Source: Methylomicrobium sp035916875 (lineage in GTDB: Bacteria; Pseudomonadota; Gammaproteobacteria; Methylococcales; Methylomonadaceae). From it: 64,000 bases of DNA. The notes beneath the pieces are model-generated. The model did not search any database and was not told where the DNA came from. It saw only the letters and a list, made by a program, of their open reading frames with translations. The position numbers and the translations under genes are program-made. Positions 1-8,178 of the stretch are shown here, piece by piece. Location of the stretch: positions 97,115 through 161,114 of the forward strand of contig NZ_JAXUHN010000096.1 in NCBI RefSeq assembly GCF_035916875.1, given 5' to 3'. Positions within the stretch are counted from its first letter, which is position 1; each line of letters starts with the position of its first letter.

Positions 1-577
1 GAATATGCGCACCGATGAAATCGACCTCGGCCACCAATTCGGGATGCTTCAACCAAATGTCGAAAGTTTCCGAGGTGCTGACCGGACGCCAAGTGCGCTT
101 CTTGACTTCGCGGATATAGTCGATCAGTTGCTGCGTCGAAATGTCATTTCGGAACAATACCTCGTTGCCGACCATCACTCGGACGATTTTATTATTGTTT
201 TGATTGCTGACCTGCAGCAAGGTCTCTATTTCCTGACGATTTTTTTCGAGATCGCCGTCGATCCAGGCGCCGACCGTCGTATTCAGATTATGCTTGGCGG
301 CCAGTTCGGGTATTTTGTGCAAACCATTCAACACACTGTAGGTACGCACCGCATGGACCTTGTTTTCGAGCAAGGCCAAGTCCTGATCAATCTCGGCCTC
401 GGTCGGAAATTGACCGTTTTTCTGGGTATATTCTTTCCGTCGTGGATCGAAAGTCACCCCCATGGTCGTTTTGGTCCATGATTTCAACTGCAACGGGTTG
501 TTGATGTAGCTCCAGATATTGAAATTAACCAGAACGAGCACAGTCAACGTTAGCAAAATCGTTAGTGTTCTTTTCAT
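1..577 (-). CDS. GH17-like beta-1,3-glucanase domain protein, N-terminal part (runs off left edge)
   Basis: The reading frame starts at ATG 577-575 and is still open at base 1, so only about 192 residues are visible. Residues 1-20 form one hydrophobic segment (RTLTILLTLTVLVLV), a signal anchor or uncleaved signal. Then follow GVTFDPRR, an AVRTYSVLNGL segment, TTVGAWID and VMVGNEVLFRN. In clan-A glycoside hydrolases of family 17 the Glu of such a GNE motif is the acid/base residue. Proteobacterial proteins of this type are often fused to a membrane glycosyltransferase and act on beta-glucans, but the C-terminus that would show a fusion is missing. A second GH17-like protein lies at 19551-20567 and shares the R-x-x-TYGVLNGL-type segment. 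The family call is good; the substrate is unknown. Confidence 0.7.
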   Translation of the reverse strand, partial: MKRTLTILLTLTVLVLVNFNIWSYINNPLQLKSWTKTTMGVTFDPRRKEYTQKNGQFPTEAEIDQDLALLENKVHAVRTYSVLNGLHKIPELAAKHNLNTTVGAWIDGDLEKNRQEIETLLQVSNQNNNKIVRVMVGNEVLFRNDISTQQLIDYIREVKKRTWRPVSTSETFDIWLKHPELVAEVDFIGAHI

Positions 578-767
578 CAAGATACTCGAAAGTATTTTAT
601 AGTAAGTGCATTTGTTGGGAGAGAGGATTGGGAAGGATCGTCTGGTTTGTGTTGACGACGCCAACTCGGGAAAACCATCATCGACCGACTCTGATGGTCG
701 GCCAAATTATAGTGCAATTCGCCTGCGGCAAATGACAATTTTAAATCGTTTGCTTATCGAAACGCAG

Positions 768-790
768 GTCGGGTTAGCGTATAACCCGAC
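768..790. repeat. REP-like hairpin
   Basis: A perfect 9-bp inverted repeat, GTCGGGTTA / TAACCCGAC, encloses the 5-nt loop GCGTA. It lies in the 277-bp gap between the GH17-like gene and lpdA. It resembles the dispersed GTCGGGTTA...TAACCCGAC palindromes common between proteobacterial genes. There is no U-run on either side, so it is a repeat or mRNA-end structure rather than a classical terminator. I saw only one copy in the window. Confidence 0.5.
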
Positions 791-854
791 ATCAGGGCTA
801 ATAAAGGTACGCAATACCCTCTCGGACATAAATGCATACCCTACAAAAAGAATA

Positions 855-2273
855 TTAGCCTTTTTTGATATAAAGATCGGTAATCGTGCCGTTGATCATT
901 TCGGCCGCAAAGCCGAGCGTTTCGGACAAGGTCGGATGCGGATGTATCGTCAACGCGATGTCGTCTGCGTCAGCACCCATCTCGAGCGCCAATACCGCTT
1001 CCGCAATCAACTCGCCCGCATTCGGACCGACCATGCCCGCACCGAGTAGCCGACCGGTTTCCTTGTCGCAAAGGATCTTGGTGACGCCTTCCTTACGACC
1101 GAGGCTCAATGAGCGGCCGCTCGCAGCCCACGGAAACACCGCTTTGTCATAATCGAGCCCTTGCGCCTTGGCCTGATTTTCGCTGAGTCCCATCCAGGCA
1201 ATTTCAGGATCGGTATACGCGACCGAAGGAATGGTCAACGCATCGAATCCGGCTTTATGGCCTGCCGCGACTTCGGCCGCGACCTTACCTTCGTGTGCGG
1301 CTTTATGAGCCAGCATCGGATTGCCGACGATGTCGCCGATCGCGAAGATATTCGCGACATTCGTGCGCTGCTGCCTGTCGACCGGAATGAAACCCTGGTC
1401 ATTGACCGTGATGCCGGCCGCTTCCGCGCCGATCAGCTTGCCGTTCGGCCGTCGTCCGACCGCGACCAGCACGGCATCGAAAACCTCCGAGTCGGGCGCG
1501 CCCTTGCCTTCGAACGAGACTTTCAGTCCGTCGTCCTGAGGCTCGATCGCGGTGACCCGCGTTTCGAGCCAGATGTTTTTGTATTGTTTCTTGATCCGGC
1601 GCAGTAATGGAGTCACCAGATCCTTGTCGCAGCCCGGAATGATCTGATCCATCAATTCGACCACGCTGATTTCCGAACCGAATGCATGATAGACGGTCGC
1701 CATTTCGAGACCGATGATGCCGCCACCGACGATCAGCAGCTTCTTCGGAACCTGCTTCAGTTCCAGCGCATCGGTCGAATTCCATAAACGTTCGTCGTCA
1801 TTCGGAAACGTCGGAATTTGAGTCGGATGCGAACCGGCCGCGATGATCGCCTGATCGAAGGTGATCGTCTTGGTGCCTTCGGGTGTGTCGACCTCGACCG
1901 AATTTGGCGAGGTAAAACGGCCCGTGCCTTGCACGAGATTGACTTTGCGCTGCTTGACCAATCCCGCCAGACCATCGTTTAGAGACTTGCTGACACTCGC
2001 TTTCCAGGCGCGGATCTTGTCGATGTCGATTTCGGGTTTGCCGAAGCTCAAACCGTGACTCCGCACCTCTTCCGCTTCATGGATCAACTGCGCCATGTGC
2101 AGCAGCGCCTTCGACGGAATACAGCCGACATTCAGACAGACGCCGCCCAATACCGGATAACGTTCGACCAATGTGACCTGCTTGCCGAGATCGGCCGCGC
2201 GAAACGCCGCGGTATAGCCACCGGGACCACCGCCTAAAACCAAAACTTCCGAATGCAATGTTGCGCCGTTCAT
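855..2273 (-). CDS. lpdA: Dihydrolipoyl dehydrogenase (E3)
   Basis: 472 residues, the usual E3 length. It reoxidises dihydrolipoamide on E2 with FAD and NAD in the cytoplasm. The N-terminal FAD fold shows GGGPGG (residues 14-19). The redox-active disulfide is Cys46/Cys51 in GGVCLNVGCIPSK, the NAD site is LIVGGGIIGLEM, and the C-terminal catalytic motif is HPHPTLSE. Unlike some E3 proteins it has no N-terminal lipoyl domain. It is the third gene of the aceE-aceF-lpdA cluster, starting 24 bp after aceF. It could also serve 2-oxoglutarate dehydrogenase or the glycine cleavage system (gcvH at 16.7 kb). No U-run terminator is visible after its stop. Confidence 0.95.
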   Translation of the reverse strand: MNGATLHSEVLVLGGGPGGYTAAFRAADLGKQVTLVERYPVLGGVCLNVGCIPSKALLHMAQLIHEAEEVRSHGLSFGKPEIDIDKIRAWKASVSKSLNDGLAGLVKQRKVNLVQGTGRFTSPNSVEVDTPEGTKTITFDQAIIAAGSHPTQIPTFPNDDERLWNSTDALELKQVPKKLLIVGGGIIGLEMATVYHAFGSEISVVELMDQIIPGCDKDLVTPLLRRIKKQYKNIWLETRVTAIEPQDDGLKVSFEGKGAPDSEVFDAVLVAVGRRPNGKLIGAEAAGITVNDQGFIPVDRQQRTNVANIFAIGDIVGNPMLAHKAAHEGKVAAEVAAGHKAGFDALTIPSVAYTDPEIAWMGLSENQAKAQGLDYDKAVFPWAASGRSLSLGRKEGVTKILCDKETGRLLGAGMVGPNAGELIAEAVLALEMGADADDIALTIHPHPTLSETLGFAAEMINGTITDLYIKKG

Positions 2274-2297
2274 ATCGCGATGAGTCTCCGGGTTTCT

Positions 2298-3596
2298 TTA
2301 AAGTAACAGACGGCGAAGATCGCCGAGATAGGTTTTGATCGCAGCCATGAAGCGCGCGCCTTCGGCACCGTCGATCACGCGGTGATCATAGGTCAAATCG
2401 AGCGGCAGCATTAACCGAGGAACAAATTCGCCGCCGTTCCAGACCGGCTGCATCTTCGCGCGGGTTACCCCGAGAATCGCGACTTCCGGCGCATTCACTA
2501 TCGGCGTGAATGCGGTGCCGCCGATGCCGCCGAGGCTCGAAATACTCATACAGCCACCCTGCATATCGCCCGGCATCAGCTTGCCCTGGCGCGCCTTCTC
2601 GCTTTTCTCGGCCAGTTCGGCAGCCAGTTGATTGATGCTTTTCGTATCGACGTTGCGCAAGACCGGCACGACTAATCCGTTCGGGGTATCGACCGCAATG
2701 CCGATATTGTAATATTTCTTCAGAATCAGGCTCTCGCCGTCGCTCGACAAAGAAGCGTTGAAACTGGGGAACTGCTGCATCGCCGCGACTACCGCCTTGA
2801 TGATGAACATCAGGCCGGTGATTTTGACCTCGCCGTTTTTCTTCTCGGCATTGATCTGATTGCGAAACGCTTCCAGGTCGGTGATGTCCGCCTCGTCATG
2901 ATAAGTCACCATCGGCAGATTCAGCCAGACGCGGCTCAGGTTTTGACCGGTCAAGCGCTTGATTTTGCTCAGTTTGACCGTTTCGGTTTCGCCATATGGC
3001 GAGAAATCGACTGCCGGAATTGCCGGAATGCCGCCGCCGACCGCCACCGTGGGTTCGATCAGCGCCTTTTTGACATAGGCCTTCACGTCTTCTTTTAAAA
3101 TGCGCCCTTTGCGGCCGGTGCCAGCGACAACTTTCGCGATATCGACGCCCAACTCACGCGCAAACAGGCGCACGGACGGCGAGGCATGCGCGATCAGCGC
3201 GGCGCCGGATTCTGGAACAATCGCCGGTGCAGGAGCGTTCTGAGCGACCGGTGCGGGCTCAGGCGCTTTTTCGACTTTCGGCTTATCATCTGACTTCACT
3301 TCCGGCTCCGGCTGCGCTTGCGGCGCTTCAGTCTTCACCACAGCCGGAGCACCCGCCTCTGCGGCCACCGTCGCAATCAGGGTGCCTTCGGAAACCTTGT
3401 CGCCACGCTTGATAAAGACTTCCTGAATCGTACCCGCCGCGCTCGACGGCAAATCCATGCTGGCTTTATCGGTTTCGAGAGAAGCGACCGTTTGTTCCAG
3501 CACCACTACATCGCCCGGCTTGATCAATACCTCGACCACATCGATATCAGCGACATTGCCGACATCGGGTACTCTAATTTCAACCAAATTCGTCAT
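2298..3596 (-). CDS. aceF: Pyruvate dehydrogenase E2, dihydrolipoamide acetyltransferase
   Basis: 432 residues from ATG 3596, preceded by a GGAAGGAAG ribosome site. The open frame continues upstream inside aceE, but only this start gives the standard lipoyl-domain N-terminus. Order of domains: one lipoyl domain (residues 1-75, with lipoyl Lys44 in ETDKASM), an Ala/Pro/Lys/Glu-rich linker (about 80-130), a peripheral-subunit-binding domain (about 135-170, ASPSVRLFARELGVD), and the catalytic domain ending with the TYDHRVIDG active-site motif. E. coli AceF has three lipoyl domains; this has one, as in many other proteobacteria. It transfers acetyl groups to CoA within the pyruvate dehydrogenase complex. 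Confidence 0.95.
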   Translation of the reverse strand: MTNLVEIRVPDVGNVADIDVVEVLIKPGDVVVLEQTVASLETDKASMDLPSSAAGTIQEVFIKRGDKVSEGTLIATVAAEAGAPAVVKTEAPQAQPEPEVKSDDKPKVEKAPEPAPVAQNAPAPAIVPESGAALIAHASPSVRLFARELGVDIAKVVAGTGRKGRILKEDVKAYVKKALIEPTVAVGGGIPAIPAVDFSPYGETETVKLSKIKRLTGQNLSRVWLNLPMVTYHDEADITDLEAFRNQINAEKKNGEVKITGLMFIIKAVVAAMQQFPSFNASLSSDGESLILKKYYNIGIAVDTPNGLVVPVLRNVDTKSINQLAAELAEKSEKARQGKLMPGDMQGGCMSISSLGGIGGTAFTPIVNAPEVAILGVTRAKMQPVWNGGEFVPRLMLPLDLTYDHRVIDGAEGARFMAAIKTYLGDLRRLLL

Positions 3597-3610
3597 CTTC
3601 TTCCTTCCAC

Positions 3611-6289
3611 TTAAACTAACCAGGGCGCTTTGATCTCGGGATCGATGCCGTATTTGGCGATCGCGACTTCCACCTTCGCCGCATCGAACTGTCCGGAATC
3701 CGCGAGGCTCTTCAATGCCGCGGTCGTCACATGGAAGCGGTCGACCTCGAAGAAACGGCGCAGATTTTCGCGCGTGTCCGAACGGCCGAAACCGTCGGTG
3801 CCCAGCACGGTATAAGGCGCGGCGATATAAGGTCGAATCTGATCGGCAAACGCACGGTTGTAATCGGAGGCGGCGATCACCGGTCCCTGCTGATTCGCAA
3901 GGCAATTCGACACATGCGGCACCTTGGACGGTTCGGTCGGATGCAGACGGCTCCAGCGTTCCGCTTCGCGGCCATCGCGCGCCAGCTCGGTAAAGCTCGG
4001 ACAACTCCACAGATCGGACTCGATGCCCCAATCGTTGCGCAACAGATCGGCCGCCGCCTCGACTTCACGGAAGATCACGCCGGAACCGAGCAATTGCACC
4101 CGAGGTCCTTTCTTTTTCGCGCCCTGGCGGAAGCAATACATCCCTTTCAGAATATCCAGCTCGATGCCCTTCGGCATCGCCGGATGTGCGTAGTTTTCGT
4201 TCATCACGGTGATGTAATAGAAGATATCTTCCTGGTTCACATACATTCGTCTGAGGCCGTCCTGAATGATCACCGCCAATTCATAGGCATAGGTCGGGTC
4301 GTAACTGATGCAGTTCGGCACGGTCGCGGACATCAGATGGCTGTGGCCATCTTCGTGCTGGAGACCCTCGCCGTTCAGCGTGGTCCGTCCGGCGGTGCCG
4401 CCCATCAGGAAGCCCCGCGTGCGCTGGTCGGCGGCCGCCCAAATCAGATCGCCGACGCGCTGGAAGCCGAACATCGAATAGTAAATAAAGAACGGAATCA
4501 TCGGCACATTGTGCGTCGAATAGGACGTGCCCGCCGCGATCCAGTCGCAGATGCCGCCCGCCTCGTTGATGCCTTCCTGCAATACCTGGCCGTGCTTGTC
4601 TTCTTTGTAGAACATCAATTGATCGGCGTCCTGCGGCGTGTACAGCTGGCCGACCTGCGACCAGATGCCGAGTTGACGGAACATGCCTTCCATACCGAAG
4701 GTTCTGGACTCGTCAGGCACGATCGGCACGATGCGTTTACCGATGTTCTTGTCTTTCGCGAGAATGTTCAACAGCCTGACAAACGCCATCGTGGTCGAAA
4801 TCTCGCGGCCTTCGCCGGTCGCCTCCAACAGCCCCTTGAAATCGCTCAGCACCGGCACATCCAGCGCATAAGACTTTGCGCGACGAGCGGGCAGATGTCC
4901 GCCCAGTTCGACGCGGCGCTGCTGCATATATTCAAACTCTTTCGAACCTTCCGGAAACTTGATATACGGCAGTTTATGGAATTGTTCGTCGCTGACCGGC
5001 AGGTTGTAGCGGTCGCGGAAATGGCTGAGTGAGCTTTCGCTCATTTTCTTTTGCTGGTGGGTGATGTTTTGGGCCTGGCCGGACTCGCCCATGCCGTAGC
5101 CCTTGATCGTTTTCGCAAGAATCACGGTCGGCTGGCCTTCGTGGTTGACCGCCGCGTGGAATGCCGCAAAAACCTTCACCGAATCATGGCCACCGCGGTT
5201 CAATTCCCAAATGTCGCGGTCGGACCAGTCGGCGACCATCGCTTTCAATTCCGGGGTATTAAAGAAATACTCGCGCACATAGGCACCATCCTTCGCCTTG
5301 AAGGTCTGATAATCGCCGTCGACGCATTCCATCATCCGTTTCGCGAGCAGTCCTTCGGTGTCGCGTGCCAACAGGGTATCCCAGCGCTGCCCCCAGACGA
5401 CCTTGATCACGTTCCAACCGGCGCCGCGGAATTCGCTTTCGAGTTCCTGAATGATCTTGCCGTTGCCGCGCACGGGACCGTCCAACCGCTGCAGGTTGCA
5501 GTTGACCACAAAGATCAAGTTGTCGAGTTTTTCGCGTCCGGCCAAACCGATCGCGCCGAGCGATTCCGGCTCATCGGTTTCGCCGTCGCCTAGGAAGCTC
5601 CAGACCTTGCGCCCGTTCGTATCGGCCAAACCACGTCCCTGCAGATAGCGCATGAAGCGCGCCTGATAAATCGCCATGATCGGGCCTAAGCCCATCGATA
5701 CGGTCGGGAATTGCCAGAAATTCGGCATCAGCCATGGATGCGGATAGGATGACAAACCACTGCCGCCGACTTCCTGACGGAAACCATCAAGTTGCTCCTC
5801 GGTCAGTCGGCCCAATAAAAACGCTCGTGCATAATCGCCCGGCGTCAAATGGCCCTGAGTAAATATCAGATCGCCGTCATGCTGATCGGACGGCGCGCGC
5901 CAGAAATGATTGTAACCGACTTCATATAAGGTTGCCGCGGACGCGAAACTCGCGATATGGCCGCCGACGTTGGTATGCTTGTTCGCCCGAAGCACCATCA
6001 TCATTGCATTCCAGCGCACATAAGCGCGAATTTTTTGCTCGATGTCCTGATCGCCGGGATATTTGGCCTGTCTTGAAACCGGAATGGTATTCAGATAGGC
6101 GGTATTTGCGCTGAACGGCACATCAAAGCCGCAATGACGCGCGACCGCGACCAATTGTTCGATCAGAAAATGCGCGCGTTCGTTGCCGTCTTTTTCCAAA
6201 ACGGCCTGCAAGGCTTCAATCCACTCCCTCGTTTCAGCCGGATCGATGTCGTTCTGTCCGGTAATTTCTGAAATTAAATTGTTAGCCAT
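3611..6289 (-). CDS. aceE: Pyruvate dehydrogenase E1, homodimeric type
   Basis: 892 residues from ATG 6289 (MANNLISEI), close to the 887 of E. coli AceE. An AGGA ribosome site lies just upstream, and a longer open frame reaching 6358 is not needed. It decarboxylates pyruvate with thiamine diphosphate and acetylates E2. The ThDP-binding motif is visible as GDGETDEPES followed by VNCNLQRLDGPVRGN. Other family blocks include HTNVGGHIASFASAA and a HSHLMSAT segment. It is first in the operon, 14 bp before the aceF start. In RuMP methanotrophs this complex links pyruvate to acetyl-CoA for biosynthesis. The 328 bp upstream, shared with the divergent gene at 6618, must hold its promoter; I could not pick a clear one. 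Confidence 0.96.
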   Translation of the reverse strand: MANNLISEITGQNDIDPAETREWIEALQAVLEKDGNERAHFLIEQLVAVARHCGFDVPFSANTAYLNTIPVSRQAKYPGDQDIEQKIRAYVRWNAMMMVLRANKHTNVGGHIASFASAATLYEVGYNHFWRAPSDQHDGDLIFTQGHLTPGDYARAFLLGRLTEEQLDGFRQEVGGSGLSSYPHPWLMPNFWQFPTVSMGLGPIMAIYQARFMRYLQGRGLADTNGRKVWSFLGDGETDEPESLGAIGLAGREKLDNLIFVVNCNLQRLDGPVRGNGKIIQELESEFRGAGWNVIKVVWGQRWDTLLARDTEGLLAKRMMECVDGDYQTFKAKDGAYVREYFFNTPELKAMVADWSDRDIWELNRGGHDSVKVFAAFHAAVNHEGQPTVILAKTIKGYGMGESGQAQNITHQQKKMSESSLSHFRDRYNLPVSDEQFHKLPYIKFPEGSKEFEYMQQRRVELGGHLPARRAKSYALDVPVLSDFKGLLEATGEGREISTTMAFVRLLNILAKDKNIGKRIVPIVPDESRTFGMEGMFRQLGIWSQVGQLYTPQDADQLMFYKEDKHGQVLQEGINEAGGICDWIAAGTSYSTHNVPMIPFFIYYSMFGFQRVGDLIWAAADQRTRGFLMGGTAGRTTLNGEGLQHEDGHSHLMSATVPNCISYDPTYAYELAVIIQDGLRRMYVNQEDIFYYITVMNENYAHPAMPKGIELDILKGMYCFRQGAKKKGPRVQLLGSGVIFREVEAAADLLRNDWGIESDLWSCPSFTELARDGREAERWSRLHPTEPSKVPHVSNCLANQQGPVIAASDYNRAFADQIRPYIAAPYTVLGTDGFGRSDTRENLRRFFEVDRFHVTTAALKSLADSGQFDAAKVEVAIAKYGIDPEIKAPWLV

Positions 6290-6617
6290 TCTATGTTCCT
6301 GTTCTAGCGAGTAGTATTTGAATTCGTTGCGATTGAAATTGATACATTTCAGGGACACGCGTCCAAGGTTCCGTCCCTATTTGCAAAACCGCCTCAACAG
6401 ATAGCGGAGCCATCAGACCTCGTCTTAAAAGGCGCATAGTATAACAAATGAGAAGTTTCAAAGAAGTTGTTTTAGCAATTCCCGGCGGTTTATTGGCGAT
6501 CCCCGATAGAAACCGGCGCATCGCTATTCGGATATTGATGGTCGAATTCAGGATTACCGTCAAGGCCCGATATAATGGCGATCCGTTTCGTTCATTCATT
6601 TCATCACAGGTATTCCT

Positions 6618-7610
6618 ATGAAAGCCATCCTTATGACCGCCGCCGGCGGCCCCGAAGTCTTGTCGCTCCGTGACATCGACGAACCGCAAATTGCCTCGCC
6701 GACCGACATCAGGGTCAAACTGCATGCGGCCGGCGTCAATCCGATCGACACAAAAGTCCGCCGCAGGGGCGTTTTTTTTCCGAATCCGCTGCCGGCGGTA
6801 CTCGGCTGCGACGGCGCGGGCGAGGTCGTGGCGGTCGGCGCTGCGGTTGACCGTTTCAAACCCGGCGACAAGGTCTGGTTCTGCCACGGCGGACTCGGCC
6901 GCGAACAAGGCAACTATGCCGACTATACGGTAGTGGATCAACGCTGGGCCAGTTCGATGCCGACAGCGTTGTCGTTCGCCGAGGCGGCCGCCTCCCCGCT
7001 GGTGTTGATTACCGCCTGGGGCGCACTCTTTGACCGCGGTGGCTTGCAAGCAGGCCAGACTGTACTGATTCATGCCGGCGCGGGTGGCGTCGGTCATATC
7101 GCAATTCAACTGGCGAAACTTAAAGGTGCGCGCGTGATTACCACGGTCAGTTCGGAACAAAAGGCCGAATTCGTCAAAACGCTGGGCGCGGACGAGGTGA
7201 TCGATTACCGAATAAAGAGTTTTGCGGATAGCGTCAATAAATTGACCGACGGAAAGGGTTGCGATCTCGTTTTCGATACAGTAGGACCGTCTGTATTTGA
7301 GCAAAGTATCCCAGTCACCGCGCATTTCGGCCGCCTAGTCACCATCCTCGACCCTGGCGAGTTGAACTGGGCCGAAGCCCGAATGCGCAATTTGCTGATC
7401 GGCTTCGAGCTGATGCTGACCCCGATGCTGCGGGATTTGCACGAAGCACGGGACAAACATGTAGCCATTCTGGATCAGTGCGCAGCCTGGTTCGATCAGG
7501 GGCGCTTGCGGGTTCATGTCGGCGAGCAATTGCCGCTCGCAGACGCCTCCATCGCACACGAAAAGATCGAAGAGGGACATACGCAAGGGAAAATCGTGTT
7601 GACGATTTGA
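6618..7610 (+). CDS. Zinc-independent MDR family NAD(P)H:quinone oxidoreductase-like protein
   Basis: 330 residues, a full-length medium-chain dehydrogenase/reductase. The N-terminal GroES-like half (residues 1-120) lacks the Cys/His zinc ligands of alcohol dehydrogenases, as in quinone oxidoreductases and zeta-crystallins. The Rossmann half has the AGAGGVGHIAIQLAKL dinucleotide motif near residue 153. It probably reduces a quinone or an enone with NADPH; the substrate cannot be read from the sequence. A GT-rich ribosome site (CACAGGTATTCCT) precedes the ATG. It is divergent from aceE and appears monocistronic. Confidence 0.85.
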   Translation: MKAILMTAAGGPEVLSLRDIDEPQIASPTDIRVKLHAAGVNPIDTKVRRRGVFFPNPLPAVLGCDGAGEVVAVGAAVDRFKPGDKVWFCHGGLGREQGNYADYTVVDQRWASSMPTALSFAEAAASPLVLITAWGALFDRGGLQAGQTVLIHAGAGGVGHIAIQLAKLKGARVITTVSSEQKAEFVKTLGADEVIDYRIKSFADSVNKLTDGKGCDLVFDTVGPSVFEQSIPVTAHFGRLVTILDPGELNWAEARMRNLLIGFELMLTPMLRDLHEARDKHVAILDQCAAWFDQGRLRVHVGEQLPLADASIAHEKIEEGHTQGKIVLTI

Positions 7611-7649
7611 GCTTGCCGCGGAGAAAAATTTTTTTTCAATACTCCTGAT

Positions 7650-7683
7650 AAAAAAAGAGCGCCTATCCCGGAGGGATAAGCGC
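7650..7683 (-). terminator. Rho-independent terminator read on the minus strand
   Basis: On the minus strand, GCGC-T-TATCCC / GGGATA-G-GCGC pair with one mismatch and a TCC loop (stem 7659-7683), followed at once by TCTTTTTTTA. The geometry is that of an intrinsic terminator pointing left, but no convincing minus-strand gene ends here. It may end an unrecognised small RNA or antisense transcript from 7.7-8.1 kb, or protect the end of the plus-strand gene at 6618 as a 3' hairpin. Confidence 0.55.
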
Positions 7684-8178
7684 CTATATCCGTAACAACA
7701 TTGGAGGAGAGAAATAACAACCCTATCCCTAGAGTACAATTCATAGGAAGCATTTTTGATGCCAAACCTGCTTATCAGGCAACAAAATCACATCGGCTTT
7801 ACCCACAAGGCGACCGGCAAGCAGCCGCAAACCGCTTGAAAAGCGCATGGGACATTGATTTTTATAGGGTTTTAAATACACAGAAGAATGGCGGCTGGGC
7901 ATCCGGAATACCTTACGGAAAATCGTATGATCTAAGAGATGGCTTGAAAAAGAAGGTAAAAAAGGCTGTTTATGCACTAAAACAAGGATTTTTGTTGGAT
8001 TTTTTGCAATTGTCGCGCAATTATTGTGCAATTGTCGCAAAAAACAGACAAGCTTGATAACACATAGCGATCGTCTTGCTCTTGACGACTTTTCGCAAAA
8101 ATTATGGTCGAAGGTTTCGTGACAATTTACTTTCCGCCCTAACTTCGGTAATCCCTTGATTTTTATTACGGAGCGAAT
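7684..8178. other. Intergenic region upstream of the DegP-like gene
   Basis: 495 bp without a gene I can defend. A plus-strand frame from TTG 7701 (118 codons) has a good GGAGGAGAG just inside it but no recognisable protein character. A minus-strand frame at 7741-8208 overlaps the next gene and looks like noise. The stretch contains the 11-bp tandem repeats described separately (8007-8039). Base composition is clearly AT-richer than the flanking genes. Confidence 0.5.
8007..8039. promoter_or_regulatory. Three tandem 11-bp repeats, possible response-regulator site
   Basis: Three 11-mers follow each other with no gap: GCAATTGTCGC, GCAATTATTGT, GCAATTGTCGC. The outer two are identical and the middle one keeps the GCAATT core. 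An 11-bp period puts each core on the same DNA face, as in binding sites of OmpR/PhoB-type regulators. They end 139 bp before the start codon of the DegP-like protease, a gene type often under envelope-stress control. The regulator is not known. Confidence 0.4.

Noticed and set aside
3731..5032. 433-codon plus-strand open frame
   Set aside because: It is antisense to aceE; the composition (His/Arg/Gln rich) is that of a shadow in a GC-rich gene, and aceE is certain.
7701..8057. 118-codon open frame from TTG
   Set aside because: No recognisable domain, start codon inside the likely ribosome site, and it crosses the iterons; kept only as part of the intergenic description.
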